From Bacteriovorax stolpii (GTDB taxonomy: Bacteria > Bdellovibrionota > Bacteriovoracia > Bacteriovoracales > Bacteriovoracaceae): a DNA stretch of 64,000 bases. Made by a program: the position numbers and the translations under genes. The stretch covers positions 20,859 to 84,858 of the forward strand of contig CAMDQH010000004.1 of the NCBI GenBank assembly GCA_945905815.1, written 5' to 3'. Below are positions 62,647-64,000 of the stretch, one piece after another (positions within the stretch are counted from its first letter, which is position 1; every line of letters starts with the position of its first letter). The notes under the pieces are model-generated. The model saw only the letters and a program-made list of their open reading frames with translations, was not told the DNA's origin and did not search any database.

Positions 62647-63404
62647 GTTTAGAATTTTCACTCAAATTAACTTCTCTGTTACTGGGCCTCGCGATGCTCT
62701 TCCAAGGCATTGAAAATTTCCTAATGGGCCGCTCACCAGAATTTCGTACGATTTGGAATAGTGAAAATCTTCAGGAAGAATTGATCGCAGGACTACCGCT
62801 GCCAAAAAGTATTATTCTTAAACTTTTCTCACACCGAGGATTTTTGATTTTAGCGCTCATACAGATCCTGTGTGCGGTAGCAGGAATGGTGTTTTTCCAC
62901 TGGGTCTTTTTTGCTATTCTGCTGGTGTGCCATCTCTTCACTTGTATTCGCTTCCGAGGCATCTTTAACGGTGGCAGTGACATGATGACTTTTGTGGTTT
63001 TAACCGGAGTTTTGATTGGAGGCAAAATGGGGATGATTTACCTCGCCATTCATGGTCTTTTGTCTTACTTCAAAGCGGGATTTTCAAAACTGCGAGATAA
63101 AAGCTGGCGCCAGGGCAGGGCATTGGCGGTCTTTCTTGGTCGCTCACTTTATCCCGACATCCGAGAGTATGCGCGCTTGTTGGCGCAAAATCCTCGCATC
63201 GGATTATTTTTAGCAATAGTTGTGATAGCGTTTGAGTTGCTGGCCGTAGCCCTTCCTTTTGGTAGGCAATACCTAAATGCCTATTTCATTGTCGTTGTGA
63301 TTTTTCATTTGGTGGTTTACTGGTGCTTTGGACTCAACCGATTCTTTTGGATCTGGATTAGTGCTTGGCCTTCCATTTACTACACTGTCTCTTTAGTGCC
63401 CTGA
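62643..63404 (+). CDS. Multi-spanning membrane protein, HTTM-like
   Basis: A 253-residue protein with about six hydrophobic segments. RGIFNGGSDMMTFVVLTGVLIGG and SKLRDKSWRQGRALAVFLG in the middle resemble the conserved loops of HTTM (horizontally transferred transmembrane, vitamin-K-carboxylase-like) proteins: an Asn-Gly-Gly-Ser-Asp then a Trp-x-x-Gly-x-Ala region. The match is partial and from memory. It starts by ATGA overlap with the 158-residue gene. Confidence 0.45.
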   Translation: MSLEFSLKLTSLLLGLAMLFQGIENFLMGRSPEFRTIWNSENLQEELIAGLPLPKSIILKLFSHRGFLILALIQILCAVAGMVFFHWVFFAILLVCHLFTCIRFRGIFNGGSDMMTFVVLTGVLIGGKMGMIYLAIHGLLSYFKAGFSKLRDKSWRQGRALAVFLGRSLYPDIREYARLLAQNPRIGLFLAIVVIAFELLAVALPFGRQYLNAYFIVVVIFHLVVYWCFGLNRFFWIWISAWPSIYYTVSLVP

Positions 63405-63824
63405 AGCTCCATCCTCTCCAATTTCAGTTTCCGAACGCACACTTTGCGCTAAGGTGATAAGAAGGATTTAGCCCAGCGATTATGTCCTATTCAGCGAGAA
63501 TTGTTTGGAAGATCGGGTAAGTATGAGGGCCCACTCCTTCAAACTCCCCACTGAACCGTACTTGAACTGCTAGCTTATAAGGCCCTTCAAAACAAATAGA
63601 TTTTCACACAATGACAAATGAGCTCAGTTTTCCTTAGGGAATTTTAATTTTCAATGGAACGATCTTTAACTGTATCTGAAGTCTATCCATTTCGTCCCAA
63701 GACACCGGAGCTTTCAAATAGTGTGTGACTGAGTTCGTAATTTTTTTTTTAACTAAGAAGTTCGATGAATTTTCAGACCTCAAAATAAACCGGTCGGTGG
63801 ATTTATGAAACTAAAAGGTGATGG
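63405..63824. other. Intergenic region before rpsU terminator
   Basis: About 420 bases with no intact gene. A plus-strand 23-codon frame at 63654 (MERSLTVSEVYPFRPKTPEL) is too short to support. The 63500-63590 segment has several short self-complementary parts but no clear RNA was identified. Confidence 0.3.
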
Positions 63825-63825
63825 C

Positions 63826-63853
63826 AAAAAAAAAGGCCCTCTTGCGAGGGCCC
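63826..63853 (-). terminator. Rho-independent terminator of rpsU
   Basis: On the minus strand GGCCCTC, a 4-base loop and GAGGGCC are followed by a run of nine T. It lies just after the rpsU stop codon. Confidence 0.92.
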
Positions 63854-63859
63854 TTGAAC

Positions 63860-64000
63860 TTAGTACTTGTTTGACCGTGTTCGGACGTTAGTCTTGTGAC
63901 GACGCTTTTCAGCGTTCTCAAGTTTTTCTTTCATCTTAACTGAAGGTTTTTTGTACTCAGTACGAGCGCGGTATTCTTTTACAATACCAAAGGCATCGCA
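63860..64000 (-). CDS. rpsU: 30S ribosomal protein S21, C-terminal part (runs off the window)
   Basis: The last 46 residues of S21 are encoded on the minus strand: EYRARTEYKKPSVKMKEK, ENAEKRRHKTNVRTRSNKY and then TAA. S21 is a small basic protein of the 30S subunit that helps initiation. The 5' end lies outside the window. The reading frame, high Lys/Arg content and following terminator leave little doubt. Confidence 0.88.
   Translation of the reverse strand, partial: CDAFGIVKEYRARTEYKKPSVKMKEKLENAEKRRHKTNVRTRSNKY

Noticed and set aside
63500..63590. Segment that recalls group II intron or mobile-element ends
   Set aside because: No open frame, no recognisable domain V and no terminal repeats were found.
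1..64000. tRNA, rRNA, CRISPR array, intact insertion sequence
   Set aside because: Gaps were read for tRNA T-loop patterns, repeated spacers and transposase motifs; nothing supportable was seen.

Overview
The window is an AT-rich, gene-dense bacterial chromosome segment. A Gram-negative envelope is indicated by a type II secretion operon, many Sec signal peptides and lipoboxes, a TRAP transporter with a TatT lipoprotein, and MotAB. The TatT-type TRAP operon, the CBS-less IMPDH/GMPR protein, the C-terminally extended IHF and several very large secreted proteins with no obvious family suggest a predatory bacterium of the Bdellovibrionota, most likely the Bacteriovorax/Peredibacter branch. This placement is inference: no rRNA gene is present.

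Layout. 1-2.07 kb: end of a type II secretion operon (gspL-gspM-gspN). 2.07-7.7 kb, minus strand: merR-ihfA, infC-rpmI-rplT (infC apparently starting at ATA), and an IMPDH/GMPR-plsB-like-unknown operon. 8-10.2 kb: a lipoprotein gene, then a Tat-exported intradiol dioxygenase followed directly by a short tatA that is easily missed, divergent from a LysR gene across a near-perfect palindrome. 10.2-12.2 kb: a Na/Pi symporter with PhoU domain. 12.3-18.7 kb: a tight heme operon, hemA-hemC-hemL-histidine kinase-response regulator-hemE, in which HemC carries a HemD-like C-terminal half. Two TGACAATT repeats exactly 11 bp apart precede hemA.

18.7-32.1 kb: an orphan CpaF/VirB11 ATPase, several unknown proteins, a DUF6178-like protein, a HAD phosphatase, a tatT-dctP-dctQ-dctM TRAP operon, a leader-peptide/small-ORF transcript near 29.2-29.6 kb, maf and a FecR-domain protein. 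32.2-36.7 kb: a long type-2-like ileS and a cyclic-nucleotide-gated K+ channel. 36.7-40.2 kb: two paralogous membrane-anchored secreted proteins and a three-gene type III polyketide synthase cluster. 41.5-43.2 kb: motAB. 43.3-48.7 kb: secreted proteins, including a papain-fold protease with a 400-residue insertion, a beta-helix lipoprotein and an alpha/beta hydrolase.

48.8-61.7 kb is the most unusual region. Two divergent transcription units each begin with a small secreted protein (175 and 162 aa) whose gene overlaps one for a Cys-motif protein (1487 and 395 aa). Both small proteins and both Cys-motif proteins look related across the divide. The left unit continues into a 2020-aa secreted protein that appears to hold two glutamate-cysteine-ligase/amidoligase-like lobes followed by about 1000 residues of helical repeats. 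The window ends with a two-gene membrane unit and the 3' end of rpsU with its terminator. No tRNA, rRNA, CRISPR array or intact insertion sequence was recognised.
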